Of a DNA stretch of 64,000 bases, positions 35,140 to 46,104 are shown in pieces (position 1 is the stretch's first letter; the number at the start of each line of letters is the position of its first letter). This stretch comes from Sphingopyxis sp. LC81. Its GTDB lineage: Bacteria > Pseudomonadota > Alphaproteobacteria > Sphingomonadales > Sphingomonadaceae. Position numbers and translations under genes: made by a program. Location of the stretch: contig NZ_JNFD01000001.1 of assembly GCF_000756375.1 (NCBI RefSeq), positions 124,001 to 188,000 on the forward strand. Direction: 5' to 3'. Below the pieces are notes generated by a model. That model saw only the letters and a list, made by a program, of their open reading frames with translations, was not told the origin of the DNA and made no database searches.

Positions 35140-36135
35140 CTACAGCCGCACCATCCGCATCCCCATTTCACCATAGCGCGGCCCGCTCGTCCCACCCTTC
35201 GGCGCCGCCGCGTCGATTGCGGCGAGGTCGTCGGCGGTCAGCGTGACATCGGCGGCGCCAACGCTGTCCTCCATCGTCGCGCGGCGCTTGGTGCCGGGGA
35301 TCGGGACGATATCGTCGCCCTGCGCGAGCAGCCAGGCGAGCGCGACCTGCGCCTTCGACACGCCATGCCGGCCCGCCACCGCGCCGATCGCATCGACGAT
35401 CGCGAGGTTCGCGGGCAGATTCTCCTCCGAATAACGCGGGTCGTTGCGACGCCAGTCATTTTCGGGAAGTTCGTCGCGGCTGCGCACCGCGCCCGCGAGG
35501 AAGCCGCGGCCGAGCGGCGAATAGGGGACGAAGCCGATGCCGTTCTCGCGGCACGCGCCGAGGATTTCGTCTTCGATTTCGCGCTCCCAGATCGAATATT
35601 CGCTCTGCAATGCGGTGATCGGCGCGGCCTTCGCGGCGCGGCGGATCGTCTCGGGGCCGGCCTCGGACAGCGCGATGTGACGGACCTTGCCCTCCTGCAC
35701 CAGCTCCATCATCCCGCCGACGGTTTCCTCGATCGGCACCGACGGGTCGACGCGGTGCTGGTAGAAGAGGTCGATCGTGTCGACGCCGAGCCGCTGGAGC
35801 GAGCCTTCGCACGCGGCGCGCGCGTTGGCGGGCGAGCCATCGACCCCGGTGATCTGCTTGCCCTCGAACTTGAAACCGAACTTCGTCGCGATGACGAGCC
35901 CGTCGCGCTTGCCCTTGATCGCGTCGCCGAGCAGCTCCTCGTTGCTGAACGGACCATAGATTTGCGCGGTGTCGAAAAAGGTGACGCCAAGGTCGATCGC
36001 GCGGTGGATCGTGCGCGTCGATTCATCGAGGTCGGCGGCTTCGCCGTACAGGATATTGCCGCCCTTGATCATCGGCATGCAGCCGATGCCGATCGCGGAC
36101 ACTTCGAGGCCGTGGCCGAGCTTGCGATATTTCAT
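35140..36135 (-). CDS. Aldo/keto reductase (AKR13-like)
   Basis: A 331-residue TIM-barrel oxidoreductase. The catalytic tetrad is recognisable: Asp and Tyr in FFDTAQIYGPFSNEELLG, Lys in VIATKFGF, and His in YQHRVD. The N-terminus (YRKLGHGLEVSAIGIGCM) is typical for NADPH-dependent AKRs acting on aldehydes. ATG at 36135 overlaps the stop of the upstream symporter gene (ATGA), so the two are co-translated. The natural substrate is unknown. Confidence 0.92.
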   Translation of the reverse strand: MKYRKLGHGLEVSAIGIGCMPMIKGGNILYGEAADLDESTRTIHRAIDLGVTFFDTAQIYGPFSNEELLGDAIKGKRDGLVIATKFGFKFEGKQITGVDGSPANARAACEGSLQRLGVDTIDLFYQHRVDPSVPIEETVGGMMELVQEGKVRHIALSEAGPETIRRAAKAAPITALQSEYSIWEREIEDEILGACRENGIGFVPYSPLGRGFLAGAVRSRDELPENDWRRNDPRYSEENLPANLAIVDAIGAVAGRHGVSKAQVALAWLLAQGDDIVPIPGTKRRATMEDSVGAADVTLTADDLAAIDAAAPKGGTSGPRYGEMGMRMVRL

Positions 36136-37379
36136 GGCATTTCTCCTGCTGCTTCCTTCTCGACACCGTCGGCGGCATATTTGGTCGCGGCGACATCGCC
36201 GATGACATTACCTAGGGTTCGGAAGATGTCGGGAAAAGTCTCGACCGCGACGAGCAGCCCGAGCGGCGCGACGGGGACGCCCATCGACACCGCGATCGGC
36301 GCGATCGAGGTCACGAAGCTGATCGAGCCGGGCAGGCTGACCGAGGAGAGCGCGGCGGCGATCGCGACCGCGAGGCCGACCGCCATTTCCCACGGGGTCA
36401 GCTCGACACCGAACAGCCACGCGACATAGACGACAACCGCGAGGTTCATCGCCGGGCTGGTGAAGCGGAACAGGGCGACCGCGAGCGGCAGCACGACGTC
36501 GGCTTTTTTGGGATCGACGCCAAGCTCCTCCGACGACTTCAGCATTGCGGGCAGGCTGGCGAGCGAGCTTTGCGTGCTGATCGCGACCGCGAGCGTCGGG
36601 ACCATCGCGCGGATGAAGCGCGGCAGCGGGATGCCGACGACGAGCCAAGCGAGCAACAGGCCGAGAAGAAGGCAGCTTACGCCGATTGCCGACAGAATCA
36701 GCACATAATGGATGAGTCCGCCGAACGCCGCGACCCCCGCCTTGACCGCGAGCGCATAACCCAGCGCGAAGACGCCGATCGGCGCGAGCGCGAGCACCCA
36801 GCCGATGACAATCAGCATCGCGTCGCCAAGCGCCTTGAACAGCCCCGACAGCGTCGCGCGCTGCACGGGCTCGAGCTTCGTGATCGCGAAGGCGAAAATC
36901 GTCGTGAAGACGATCAGCGGCAGGATCGCGGTTTCGGCGGCCGCGGCGATCGGGTTGGTCGGGATCAGCGAGAGCAGGAAATCGCCGAAGGTCGGCGACG
37001 GTCCTGTCTGCGTCGTGCCACCAAGGCCGTGGCGCAGCGCTTCGGCGGCGCCGGGGGACAGCGGAAAGAGCCGGAGGAGGAGCGGCGCCAGCAGCAACGT
37101 CATCAAGCCCGAAAGCGTGATCGCGCCGAGGAAGATCATCACCGCGCGAAAGGCGAGTTTGCCCGCGCGCGCGGCATCGGCGGTCGCGGTGATTCCGGTG
37201 ATGAGCAGCGCGACGACGAGCGGGACGATCGTCATCTTCAAGGCGTTGAGCCAGAGCAGCCCGATCGGTTCGACAAAGGGAAGCGAGGCGGTTCCGGCAT
37301 CGGGCGACACCAGTTCGACGGCGATTCCCAAAAGCATGCCGGCGACGAGCGCCGAAAGGATGAACCAAGCGGATTTCAA
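36132..37379 (-). CDS. Dicarboxylate/amino acid:cation symporter (DAACS family)
   Basis: A 415-residue membrane transporter with eight helices plus the re-entrant loops of the family. The first hairpin loop reads AISTQSSLASLP, the position of the Ser-rich signature, and the NLAVVVYVAWLFG helix follows. Such proteins import dicarboxylates, glutamate or serine/threonine with Na+ or H+. TTG at 37379 is preferred because GGGAGAA lies just upstream and the first helix follows. A longer start at 37418 (also TTG) is possible. The aldo/keto reductase gene follows with a four-base overlap. Confidence 0.88.
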   Translation of the reverse strand: MKSAWFILSALVAGMLLGIAVELVSPDAGTASLPFVEPIGLLWLNALKMTIVPLVVALLITGITATADAARAGKLAFRAVMIFLGAITLSGLMTLLLAPLLLRLFPLSPGAAEALRHGLGGTTQTGPSPTFGDFLLSLIPTNPIAAAAETAILPLIVFTTIFAFAITKLEPVQRATLSGLFKALGDAMLIVIGWVLALAPIGVFALGYALAVKAGVAAFGGLIHYVLILSAIGVSCLLLGLLLAWLVVGIPLPRFIRAMVPTLAVAISTQSSLASLPAMLKSSEELGVDPKKADVVLPLAVALFRFTSPAMNLAVVVYVAWLFGVELTPWEMAVGLAVAIAAALSSVSLPGSISFVTSIAPIAVSMGVPVAPLGLLVAVETFPDIFRTLGNVIGDVAATKYAADGVEKEAAGEMP

Positions 37380-37435
37380 GATGGATTCTCCCGGCGTTTT
37401 TTCTGGCCTGCTTGCCAAGCAAAAGAGGGTGACTT

Positions 37436-37486
37436 AGAGCACCTCCCGAAAGAAACGGGAACCGGTTTTTGGGCCGGGAAATGCTC
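37436..37486. repeat. Interspersed inverted repeat (AGAGCA...TGCTC type)
   Basis: AGAGCACCTCCCG at the left pairs with CGGGAAATGCTC at the right, with an inner CCCG/CGGG arm. It lies in the 175-base gap between the symporter and glmM, which are divergent. The element looks like a mobile or dispersed intergenic repeat; copies elsewhere cannot be counted from this window. Confidence 0.5.
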
Positions 37487-37554
37487 CGCGGGGGCCATCC
37501 CGTGGGAAGCCGGGGCAGGCATTTGCCGGGCGATGGTTAGGTAGCTGAGGGAAC

Positions 37555-38892
37555 ATGCGCAAGTTTTTCGGAACCGACGGGATTCGCGGCCTGACCAACC
37601 AGGTCCCGATGACCGCGGAAGTCGCGATGCGCGTCGGCATGGCGGCGGGGGCGCACTTCCTGCGCGGCGATCACAAGCACCGCGTCGTGATCGGCAAGGA
37701 CACGCGCCTGTCGGGCTATATGCTCGAAAATGCGCTCGTCGCGGGGTTCACCAGCGTCGGCATGGACGTGGTGCAGGTCGGGCCGATGCCGACCCCGGCG
37801 ATCGCGATGCTCACGCGCTCGATGCGCGCCGACCTCGGCGTGATGATTTCGGCGAGCCACAATCCCTATCGCGATAACGGGATCAAGCTGTTCGGTCCCG
37901 ACGGGTACAAGCTGTCCGACGAGGACGAGGCGCAGATCGAACACTTGCTGGGGCAGGAGCCGAAGCTCGCCGAACCGAGCCACATCGGACGCGCCAAGCG
38001 TATCGACGATGCGCGTGGCCGCTATATCCACGCGGTGAAACAGAGCCTGCCCGAATCGGTCCGTCTCGACGGGCTGCGCATCGTGCTCGATTGCGCCAAT
38101 GGCGCGGCGTATAACAGCGCGCCGACGGTATTCTGGGAACTCGGCGCCGACGTGGTGGCGATCGGCGTCGATCCCAACGGCACCAACATCAACGACAAAT
38201 GCGGATCGACCGCGCCCGCGCTGCTGCAGGAAACGGTGGTCGCGAGCGGCGCCGACATCGGCATCGCGCTCGACGGCGACGCTGACCGGCTGATCGTCGT
38301 CGATGAACAGGGCCGGATCGTCGACGGCGACCAGATCATGGGGCTGATCGGCGCGAGCTGGGCGCGGCAGGGGCGGCTGAAAGGCGGCGGCGTCGTCGCG
38401 ACGGTGATGTCGAACCTCGGCCTCGAACGCTTCCTCGAAGGCGAAGGCCTCCGGCTCGAGCGTACAAAGGTCGGCGACCGCCATGTCCTCGAACGGATGC
38501 GCGAAGGCGGCTTCAACGTCGGCGGCGAGCAGTCGGGGCATATGATCCTGTCCGATCATGCGACAACCGGCGACGGCACGCTCGCGGCGCTGCAGGTGCT
38601 TGCCGAGCTCATCGCGTCGGGCAAGCCCGCGAGCGAATTGCTGCACCAGTTCGACCCCGTGCCGCAGCTTTTGAAGAATGTCCGCTTCGCCGGCGGCAAG
38701 CCGCTCGAAGACAAGCAGGTCATCGCGGCGATCGCCGAGGGCGAAGCGACGCTCAACGGCCGCGGCCGCCTCGTCATCCGCCCGTCGGGCACCGAACCAC
38801 TGATCCGCGTGATGGCCGAGGGCGATGACGCCGGGCAGGTCGAGCAGGTCGTCGACATGATCTGCGACGCCGTGCGCGCGGCGACAGCATAA
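37555..38892 (+). CDS. glmM: Phosphoglucosamine mutase
   Basis: A 445-residue alpha-D-phosphohexomutase. FGTDGIRG at the N-terminus is typical for GlmM. The active-site loop [20 protein letters not shown] has the phospho-Ser near residue 100. The metal loop DGDADR is near 242-247, and the sugar-phosphate site [12 protein letters not shown] is near the C-terminus. It converts glucosamine-6-phosphate to glucosamine-1-phosphate, the substrate of GlmU, whose gene lies 24 kb further right. ATG at 37555 begins directly at the conserved [12 protein letters not shown]. Confidence 0.97.
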   Translation: MRKFFGTDGIRGLTNQVPMTAEVAMRVGMAAGAHFLRGDHKHRVVIGKDTRLSGYMLENALVAGFTSVGMDVVQVGPMPTPAIAMLTRSMRADLGVMISASHNPYRDNGIKLFGPDGYKLSDEDEAQIEHLLGQEPKLAEPSHIGRAKRIDDARGRYIHAVKQSLPESVRLDGLRIVLDCANGAAYNSAPTVFWELGADVVAIGVDPNGTNINDKCGSTAPALLQETVVASGADIGIALDGDADRLIVVDEQGRIVDGDQIMGLIGASWARQGRLKGGGVVATVMSNLGLERFLEGEGLRLERTKVGDRHVLERMREGGFNVGGEQSGHMILSDHATTGDGTLAALQVLAELIASGKPASELLHQFDPVPQLLKNVRFAGGKPLEDKQVIAAIAEGEATLNGRGRLVIRPSGTEPLIRVMAEGDDAGQVEQVVDMICDAVRAATA

Positions 38893-38926
38893 CCATTTGA
38901 TTTTCTAGAACCGAAAGAGACCTACC

Positions 38927-39151
38927 ATGCTTGAAATGCGACCCGATTGCGAAAAATGCGGACGCGATCTGCCCGCCAACCTTCACGGCGCCTTCATCTG
39001 CTCGTTCGAATGCACCTTCTGCGCGAACTGCGCCGACAAGCTCGACGAGATTTGCCCCAATTGCGGCGGCGACCTGCTCGACCGCCCGCTGCGCGAGGGC
39101 GCGGCGCTGGCGAAATTCCCGGCATCGACGGAGCGAAAGCATAAGGGGTGA
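38927..39151 (+). CDS. DUF1272 family small zinc-ribbon-like protein
   Basis: A 74-residue protein with Cys pairs CEKC, C-x3-C (ICSFEC), CANC and CPNC, which would bind one or two zinc ions. It matches DUF1272, of unknown function. It lies 34 bases after glmM and its TGA stop overlaps the GTG start of the next gene (GTGA), so it is coupled to the ThiD-VOC gene. Confidence 0.88.
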   Translation: MLEMRPDCEKCGRDLPANLHGAFICSFECTFCANCADKLDEICPNCGGDLLDRPLREGAALAKFPASTERKHKG

Positions 39152-40290
39152 CCGCGCGCGTCCTGATTATCGCCGGATCGGATAGCGGCGGTGGTGCGGG
39201 CATCCAGGCCGACATCAAAGCGGTCACGATGCTCGGCGGCCACGCGCTGACCGCGATCACCGCGATCACCGCGCAGAATACGCTGGGCGTGCAGGGCGTC
39301 CATCCGGTCCCGACCGCGATGGTCTTGCAACAGATCGACAGCGTCGCGTCGGACATCGGCGTCGATGCGGTCAAGATCGGCATGATCGGCAGCGCCGAAA
39401 CCGCCGCGGCGGTTGCGGAGCGATTGTCGCGGCCCGATCTCGCGCAGGCCGCGCTCGTGTTCGATCCGGTGATGATCGCGACGAGCGGATCGGTGCTCGC
39501 CGACACGGCGACGATCGACGCGTTTCGCGCGCTGCTCGATCGCGCGATGGTTGCGACGCCGAACCTGCCCGAGCTGGAAGCCTTGGGGGGCGAGGAGGCG
39601 GTGCTCGCGCACGGCTGTTCTTTGCTCGTCAAAGGCGGACACGCCGAGGGCGAGACGGTGATCGACCGTTTGCTCGAAACGGGCGAGGGCGAGGTCGCGC
39701 GCTGGGAAGCGCCGCGGATCGACACACCCCACAGCCACGGCACCGGATGCACGCTGGCCAGCGCGATCGCGACGGGGCTGGCGCAGGGCATGCCGCTCGA
39801 ACCCGCGATCGCTCGCGCGCGCGATTTCGTGCGGCTGTCGTTGCACGATGCGCCGGGGCTGGGGCAGGGGCATGGCCCGATGGGGCAGCAATATGTGCGC
39901 AACGACGGGCTGTTCACCGGCCCGGCGCTCAATCAGATCACGCTGCCCGCGAACGACTATGCGGTGTCGGTCGCTTTCTACAAACAGATGGGGCTGACAC
40001 AGATCGTCGATAGCCCCGACAATGGTTATGCGCGCTTCGAAGCCGCCAATGGCGTGACGCTATCGATCCACGTCGGCGACGGCGTGGCGGGCGGGGCGAC
40101 CGCTTATCTGGAGAGCGGCGCGCTCGATGCGTGGGTGGCCTACCTCGCGCGGCGCGGGGTGCGGTTCGAACAAATGCCGAAGGACGAGGAATGGGGCTGG
40201 CGCGAGGCGCGGCTGGCCGATCCCGCCGGCAATCGGCTGTGTCTCTATCAGGCGGCCGAATATCGGCGTTACCCACCGTGGCGCATATGA
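39148..40290 (+). CDS. thiD: Hydroxymethylpyrimidine kinase fused to a C-terminal VOC/glyoxalase-like domain
   Basis: A 380-residue protein, much longer than the usual ~265 of ThiD. Residues 1-255 are a complete Thi[17 protein letters not shown] at the start, [16 protein letters not shown], and [13 protein letters not shown] near 195. ThiD phosphorylates HMP and HMP-phosphate in thiamine synthesis. Residues about 260-375 are a vicinal-oxygen-chelate domain ([15 protein letters not shown]...[14 protein letters not shown]). GTG at 39148 overlaps the DUF1272 stop, and the stop overlaps the RNase HII start. No other thiamine gene is nearby. Confidence 0.88.
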   Translation: MTARVLIIAGSDSGGGAGIQADIKAVTMLGGHALTAITAITAQNTLGVQGVHPVPTAMVLQQIDSVASDIGVDAVKIGMIGSAETAAAVAERLSRPDLAQAALVFDPVMIATSGSVLADTATIDAFRALLDRAMVATPNLPELEALGGEEAVLAHGCSLLVKGGHAEGETVIDRLLETGEGEVARWEAPRIDTPHSHGTGCTLASAIATGLAQGMPLEPAIARARDFVRLSLHDAPGLGQGHGPMGQQYVRNDGLFTGPALNQITLPANDYAVSVAFYKQMGLTQIVDSPDNGYARFEAANGVTLSIHVGDGVAGGATAYLESGALDAWVAYLARRGVRFEQMPKDEEWGWREARLADPAGNRLCLYQAAEYRRYPPWRI

Positions 40291-40841
40291 TCGTCGGCGT
40301 CGACGAGGCCGGGCGCGGGCCGCTCGCCGGGCCCGTCGTCGCGGCGGCGGTGCTGCTCTGCGAAGGCGGCATCCCCGGCCTCGATGACAGCAAGAAACTC
40401 ACGGCAAAACGCCGCGCCGAACTCGAAGCGCAGATCAAGGCGCGCTGCCGCTGGGGCGTCGGCGAGGCGAGCGTCGCGGAGATCGACCGCATCAACATCC
40501 TTCAGGCGACCTTTCTCGCGATGACGCGCGCGGTCGAGGCGCTGGGGTTCGAGCCCGCCGAGATACTCGTCGACGGCAACCGTCTGCCGCGCTGGCGCTA
40601 CACCGCGACCGCGATCATCGGCGGCGACGCGCTGCATCCGTGCATTTCGGCGGCGAGCATCATCGCGAAGGAGCATCGCGACCGCTTCATGGTCGCCGCG
40701 GCGCGCGATTTCCCCGGCTTTGGCTGGGAAACCAACATGGGCTATGGTACGGCGCAGCATCTCGCGGCGCTGCGCCAGCATGGCCCGACGCCGCATCATC
40801 GGACCAGTTTTGCCCCGGTCGCACAAATGCAGCTGGTCTGA
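40287..40841 (+). CDS. rnhB: Ribonuclease HII
   Basis: A 184-residue RNase [20 protein letters not shown] begins at residue 6, with the catalytic Asp 6 and Glu 7; LDDSKKL, ILVDGN and [10 protein letters not shown] are the other family blocks. It removes ribonucleotides and RNA primers from DNA. ATG at 40287 overlaps the preceding stop by four bases. The length matches the minimal form of the family. Confidence 0.95.
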   Translation: MIVGVDEAGRGPLAGPVVAAAVLLCEGGIPGLDDSKKLTAKRRAELEAQIKARCRWGVGEASVAEIDRINILQATFLAMTRAVEALGFEPAEILVDGNRLPRWRYTATAIIGGDALHPCISAASIIAKEHRDRFMVAAARDFPGFGWETNMGYGTAQHLAALRQHGPTPHHRTSFAPVAQMQLV

Positions 40842-40869
40842 AGCCCAAACGCCAAAAAGGGGGAAGAGG

Positions 40870-41766
40870 ATGAGCAGGGGATTTACGGCCGACGATGTGT
40901 CGGTCCAGACCGGCCGCACCTTCCTTGTCACCGGTGCCAATGCCGGAATCGGGTATGAAACCGCTAAAATCCTCGCGGCGCGCGGCGCGCATGTCATCCT
41001 CGCGTGCCGCGACGAGGACAAGGCCGAGGTGGCGATGAACCGCATCTGGGTCGACGTGCCAAAGGCCGAACTGTCGTTTCAGCCGCTCGATCTCGCCGAC
41101 CTCGACCAGATCCGCGATGCGGCGAAGGCGGTGCTCGCGGGGCCGCGGATCGACGTGCTGATCAACAATGCGGGGGTGATGATCCCGCCCCGGACGCTGA
41201 CCAAGCAGGGTTTCGAACTGCAATTCGGGGTCAACCACCTCGGCACCTTCGCCTTGACCGGGCTGCTCCACCCCCATGTCGACGACCGCATCGTCATCAC
41301 CGGCAGCATCGCGCACAGGAACGGCGCGATGGATTACAGCGACCTGTCGGCGTCGCGCAGCTATCATAATTGGGCGCGCTATCAGATGAGCAAGCTCGCG
41401 AACCTGCTCCATATGTTCGAACTCGACCGGCGGCTGAGCGCTGCCGGGCGCGCGACGCAGGCGATCGGATGCCATCCGGGGGTCGCGCTCACCGAACTGA
41501 CGCGCCACCTGCCGCTGCCGCTGCGCACGATGACCCCGCTCGCCGGTCCCTTCTTCAACAGCGCGGCGCAAGGCGCGTGGCCGACCTTGCAGGCGGCGAC
41601 GGGCGCGCGGGTTCAGGGCGGCGACTATCTGGGGCCGCAGGGGCTCGGCGAGGTGTCGGGCCGCTCGGGCCCGGCACGCGCGACGCGCGATGCGCGCGAT
41701 CCGAAGCTCGCGCGTGAGCTGTGGCAGCGTTCGATCGACCTGACCGGCGTCGATCCGGCGATCTAA
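40870..41766 (+). CDS. Short-chain dehydrogenase/reductase (retinol-dehydrogenase-like)
   Basis: A 298-residue SDR with TGANAGIGYETAK (cofactor loop), NNAGVM, and a catalytic Tyr-Lys given by YQMSKLANLLH. This resembles the retinol dehydrogenase/WW-domain oxidoreductase-like group. The preceding Arg pattern (CRDEDKA) suggests NADP preference. ATG at 40870 follows a long purine run (GGGGGAAGAGG). The substrate is unknown. It sits between rnhB and a DUF2804 gene on the same strand. Confidence 0.85.
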   Translation: MSRGFTADDVSVQTGRTFLVTGANAGIGYETAKILAARGAHVILACRDEDKAEVAMNRIWVDVPKAELSFQPLDLADLDQIRDAAKAVLAGPRIDVLINNAGVMIPPRTLTKQGFELQFGVNHLGTFALTGLLHPHVDDRIVITGSIAHRNGAMDYSDLSASRSYHNWARYQMSKLANLLHMFELDRRLSAAGRATQAIGCHPGVALTELTRHLPLPLRTMTPLAGPFFNSAAQGAWPTLQAATGARVQGGDYLGPQGLGEVSGRSGPARATRDARDPKLARELWQRSIDLTGVDPAI

Positions 41767-41794
41767 ACAACAATCGACACTGGGGAGCGGGGTG

Positions 41795-42817
41795 ATGACA
41801 CAGCATCTGATGCACGATGGCGCACTGCACGATGGCGCGGGGCATCTGATCGACCCCGGTTATGCGACCCGCGAGGTCCGCCGCTATGACCGCGCGGCGA
41901 TCGGCGCGGAGCCGGTGCGCATCAAGGAGTGGGATTATTATTGCGTGCTCGATGCCGATTTCGGGCTGGCGCTGACCGTCGCGGACAATGGCTATGCCGG
42001 GTTTCTCGGCGTGTCGTGGATGGATTTGCGCGGGAAGAGCTTCGTCAATCACGGCGTGCTGATCCCCGAACCGATGGGCGCCATGGCGCTTCCGCCCAGC
42101 GCCGACAGCGGCGACATCGTCCAGGCGCGCGATGGCCTCGAACTGGCGTTTCGGCACGAGCCGGGCGGGCGGCGGCTCACGGTCCACGCGCCGGGCTTCG
42201 ACGATGGGCGCGGATTGTCGGGGGAAATCTGGCTCGACCAGCCCGCCATGGACCGGATGGTGATCGCGACGCCCTTCGCCGACGATCTCCACGCCTTTTA
42301 CTATAACCAGAAGATCAACTGCATGCCGGCGCGGGGACATATAAAGATCGGCAATGAAGGCTATGATTTTACGCCTGAAAGCGCTTTCGCGGTGCTCGAC
42401 TGGGGCCGCGGTGTCTGGACCTATGACAATGTCTGGTATTGGGGCTCGGCATCGGGGCTGGTCGATGGTCGCCCGTTCGGTTTCAACATCGGCTACGGCT
42501 TTGGCGACACATCGGCGGCGAGCGAGAATATGCTGTTCGTCGACGGCCGCGCGCACAAGCTGGACCAAGTGGTCTTCCACATGCCCGATGGCGCGCCCGA
42601 CAGCGCACCGTGGCGTTTCACCAGCAACGACGGCCGGTTCGAACTGGAATTCACGCCCGCGGTCAATCGCTGGGCAAAGGTCGATGCCGGGATGGTCAAG
42701 ACCGAGCAGGATCAGCTGTTCGGCTGGTTTTCGGGCACGGTCGTCCTCGACGACGGCACGCCGATGACGGTGCGCGACTTGCCCGGATTTGCCGAGAAGG
42801 TGTGGAACCGCTGGTAA
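41795..42817 (+). CDS. DUF2804 family protein
   Basis: A 340-residue soluble protein with no signal peptide or membrane segment. It shows the DUF2804 pattern of aromatic-rich beta strands (WDYYCVLD, FYYNQKIN, WDWGRGVW-like LDWGRGVWTYDNVWYWGS). The fold is probably a lipocalin-like double beta barrel; the function is unknown. ATG at 41795 follows GGGGAG at seven bases, favoured over the GTG three bases earlier. It is followed by a 241-base gap that belongs to the ccrM promoter. Confidence 0.8.
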   Translation: MTQHLMHDGALHDGAGHLIDPGYATREVRRYDRAAIGAEPVRIKEWDYYCVLDADFGLALTVADNGYAGFLGVSWMDLRGKSFVNHGVLIPEPMGAMALPPSADSGDIVQARDGLELAFRHEPGGRRLTVHAPGFDDGRGLSGEIWLDQPAMDRMVIATPFADDLHAFYYNQKINCMPARGHIKIGNEGYDFTPESAFAVLDWGRGVWTYDNVWYWGSASGLVDGRPFGFNIGYGFGDTSAASENMLFVDGRAHKLDQVVFHMPDGAPDSAPWRFTSNDGRFELEFTPAVNRWAKVDAGMVKTEQDQLFGWFSGTVVLDDGTPMTVRDLPGFAEKVWNRW

Positions 42818-42869
42818 GCACCCGGCGCGACGCGGCCGCGCGCACGAAAGTGAAATTTTTTTCGCCGGT

Positions 42870-43021
42870 GAGTCTTCATCGCCACACCACCAGTGGTTGA
42901 GTCTCCGAGTCGTGGCCGACTCCATATGGTGTGTCAGACTCGTTTCGTTCTCATCACGTTAACCAGTTAGAGAGGCGGAATCCTTAGACTCCTGCGCTTG
43001 ACGGCGGACTCCGCTGGACTC
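42870..43021 (+). promoter_or_regulatory. ccrM promoter region with nine GANTC methylation sites
   Basis: Nine GANTC sites lie within 152 bases, at 42870, 42899, 42907, 42918, 42937, 42978, 42987, 43007 and 43017 (first base). About one in 280 bases would be expected at this composition. Two of them form a hairpin GAGTCG-TGGC-CGACTC (42907-42922). A CtrA-like half-site TTAACC is at 42959. The downstream gene encodes the methyltransferase that modifies GANTC, so direct feedback or cell-cycle control by methylation is likely. Confidence 0.75.
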
Positions 43022-43055
43022 ATCAGGGCCTTCTTACGAGCAAGGAACGGGGTGA

Positions 43056-44197
<1,142 letters not shown>

Positions 44198-44198
<1 letters not shown>

Positions 44199-45328
44199 TG
44201 TTTCAGCCGCTGACCAAGCCCGACTTCGGCGCCGCGTCGGCGGATGCGCAAATCTATTGCCGCCCGACCTGCTTCGTCGACCGCCCGCACGAACTCGACG
44301 ACGATTGCCTGCGGATTGCCGACTCTATGGTCTGGTTCGCCGCGTGGCATGTCAGCCTGCGCGACGGTCTGACCGTCAAATCGGCGATCGTTCCGGTTCC
44401 CGAATGGGATGGCTGGATTGCGGCCATGCCCGACGCATTGGCGCAAGCGGCAAATGCGCAGCGCGCGGGCGTCGCGCGGCCGCGCGGTGTGCTGCAACTC
44501 GGTGAGCGGAAGATCCGGCTGAACGAGCCGCAGCTCATGGGCATATTGAACGTCACGCCCGACAGTTTCTCGGACGGCGGCAAGCATGTCGATGCCGTCG
44601 CCGCGGCGGAGGCCGGCTTCGCGATGGGCGCTGCGGGGGCGGCGATCATCGATGTCGGCGGCGAATCGACGCGTCCCGGCGCACCGCTCGTCTGGGAAGG
44701 CGACGAGATCAAGCGCATCGAAGGCGTGGTGTCAGCGCTCGCGCGGGGCGGTGTCGCGGTGTCGATCGATACGCGCAAGGCCGCGGTGATGGAGGCGGCG
44801 CTCGCCGCCGGCGCCCGGATCGTCAACGATATTTCGGCGCTGCGCTACGACGATCGCGCGATGGAAGTCGTCGTGCACGCGGGCTGCCCGGTCGTGCTGA
44901 TGCACGCGCCCTCGGCGAAGAGCGACCCGCACGAGGGCGGCGATTACGCGCATATCCTGTTCGACGTCTACGACATGCTCGCCGAGCGCGTCGCGGCGTG
45001 CGTCGCCGCCGGGGTCGACCCGGCGAAGATCATCGTCGATCCGGGGCTCGGCTTCGGCAAGGGGGTCGGGGACAATCTGGCGCTCATCAATGGGCTCGCG
45101 CTATTCCACACCTTGGGCTGCCCGATCCTGTTCGGTGCGAGCCGTAAGCGGATGATCGGCGCGCTCGACAACGAGGCGCCCGCAGATCAGCGGCTCGGCG
45201 GCACGGTGGCGCTGCATTATCAGGCGGCGACGCAGGGCGCGCAGTTGCTCCGCGTCCACGACATTGCGGAAAACCGGCAGGCGCTCCGCGTGTGGCGCGG
45301 GCTGCGCGACGCGGCGCTGACCGTTTAA
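44198..45328 (+). CDS. folP: Dihydropteroate synthase with an N-terminal extension
   Basis: A 376-residue protein. The DHPS core begins near residue 113 with LMGILNVTPDSFSDGG and continues with the second signature GGESTRPGA, giving the pterin- and pABA-binding site of folate synthesis. The first ~110 residues are an extension with no recognised motif, containing CRPTCF. ATG at 44198 overlaps the ccrM stop by one base, so folP is translationally coupled to ccrM. Its stop overlaps the stop of the convergent SDR gene by four bases. Confidence 0.93.
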
Positions 45329-46041
45329 AGCGAATAGCCTCCGTCGGCGGCGAGCACCGCGCCAGTGATATTCGCCGCGTCATCCGACAACAGGAAGGTG
45401 ATCTGCCGCGCGACCTCCCCGGCGCTCGCCCAGCGGCCGAGCGGCGTCGCCGCTTTTGCCATCGCGTCGATGGCCGCTTCGCGGCTGCCATATTCGGCCA
45501 CCATCGCAGGGAAAAAGTCGAGATCGTCCCAAATCGGCGTATCGACGCCGCCCGGAGCGATCGCGTTGACGCGAATGCCGTGCGGTGCGCCTTCCTTCGC
45601 CGCGACACGCGCCAGCTGGATGACGCCGGCCTTCGACGCGCCATAGGCGCCAACCCCGGGCTCGGCCTTGATACCCGAGATCGAAGCGGTGACGACGATC
45701 GCGCCGCCGCGTCCGTGCGCGATCATCGCACGCATCGCCGCGCGCAGGGTCAGCATCGCGCCGTCGAGGTTGACCGACAGGGTGCGGCGCCAACTTGCGA
45801 AATCCATTTCGGCAATCGCGCCCGCGCTGGAAATGCCGGCGTTGACGACCGCAAGGTCGATATCCGTGAGATCGCCGGCCAGCGCCTCCCACATTTCGGG
45901 GCTCGTGACGTCGCGTCCTTGCGAGACGTCCACGCCGATTACGCGTGCGCCGCTTTTGGCGAGCAGCGCGGCGGCCGCCCCGCCGATGCCGGAGCAATGG
46001 CCCGTGACGAGCGCCGTTCGTCCGGTGAATGATCGGGTCAT
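45325..46041 (-). CDS. Short-chain dehydrogenase/reductase
   Basis: A 238-residue classical SDR. TGHCSGIG forms the cofactor loop with the expected spacing. VVNAG replaces the NNAG motif, and the catalytic Ser (TASISG) and Tyr-Lys (YGASK) are present. The loop has His-Cys in place of the usual Gly/Ala-Ser, which is mildly unusual but common in the family. The substrate is unknown. It is convergent with folP, sharing four bases at the stops. Confidence 0.87.
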   Translation of the reverse strand: MTRSFTGRTALVTGHCSGIGGAAAALLAKSGARVIGVDVSQGRDVTSPEMWEALAGDLTDIDLAVVNAGISSAGAIAEMDFASWRRTLSVNLDGAMLTLRAAMRAMIAHGRGGAIVVTASISGIKAEPGVGAYGASKAGVIQLARVAAKEGAPHGIRVNAIAPGGVDTPIWDDLDFFPAMVAEYGSREAAIDAMAKAATPLGRWASAGEVARQITFLLSDDAANITGAVLAADGGYSL

Positions 46042-46104
46042 GGCGCCAGCCTAACGCGGCCCGTCGGACAAGTCGACTGGCCCGGCGAATTCACTATCCT
46101 GCCG

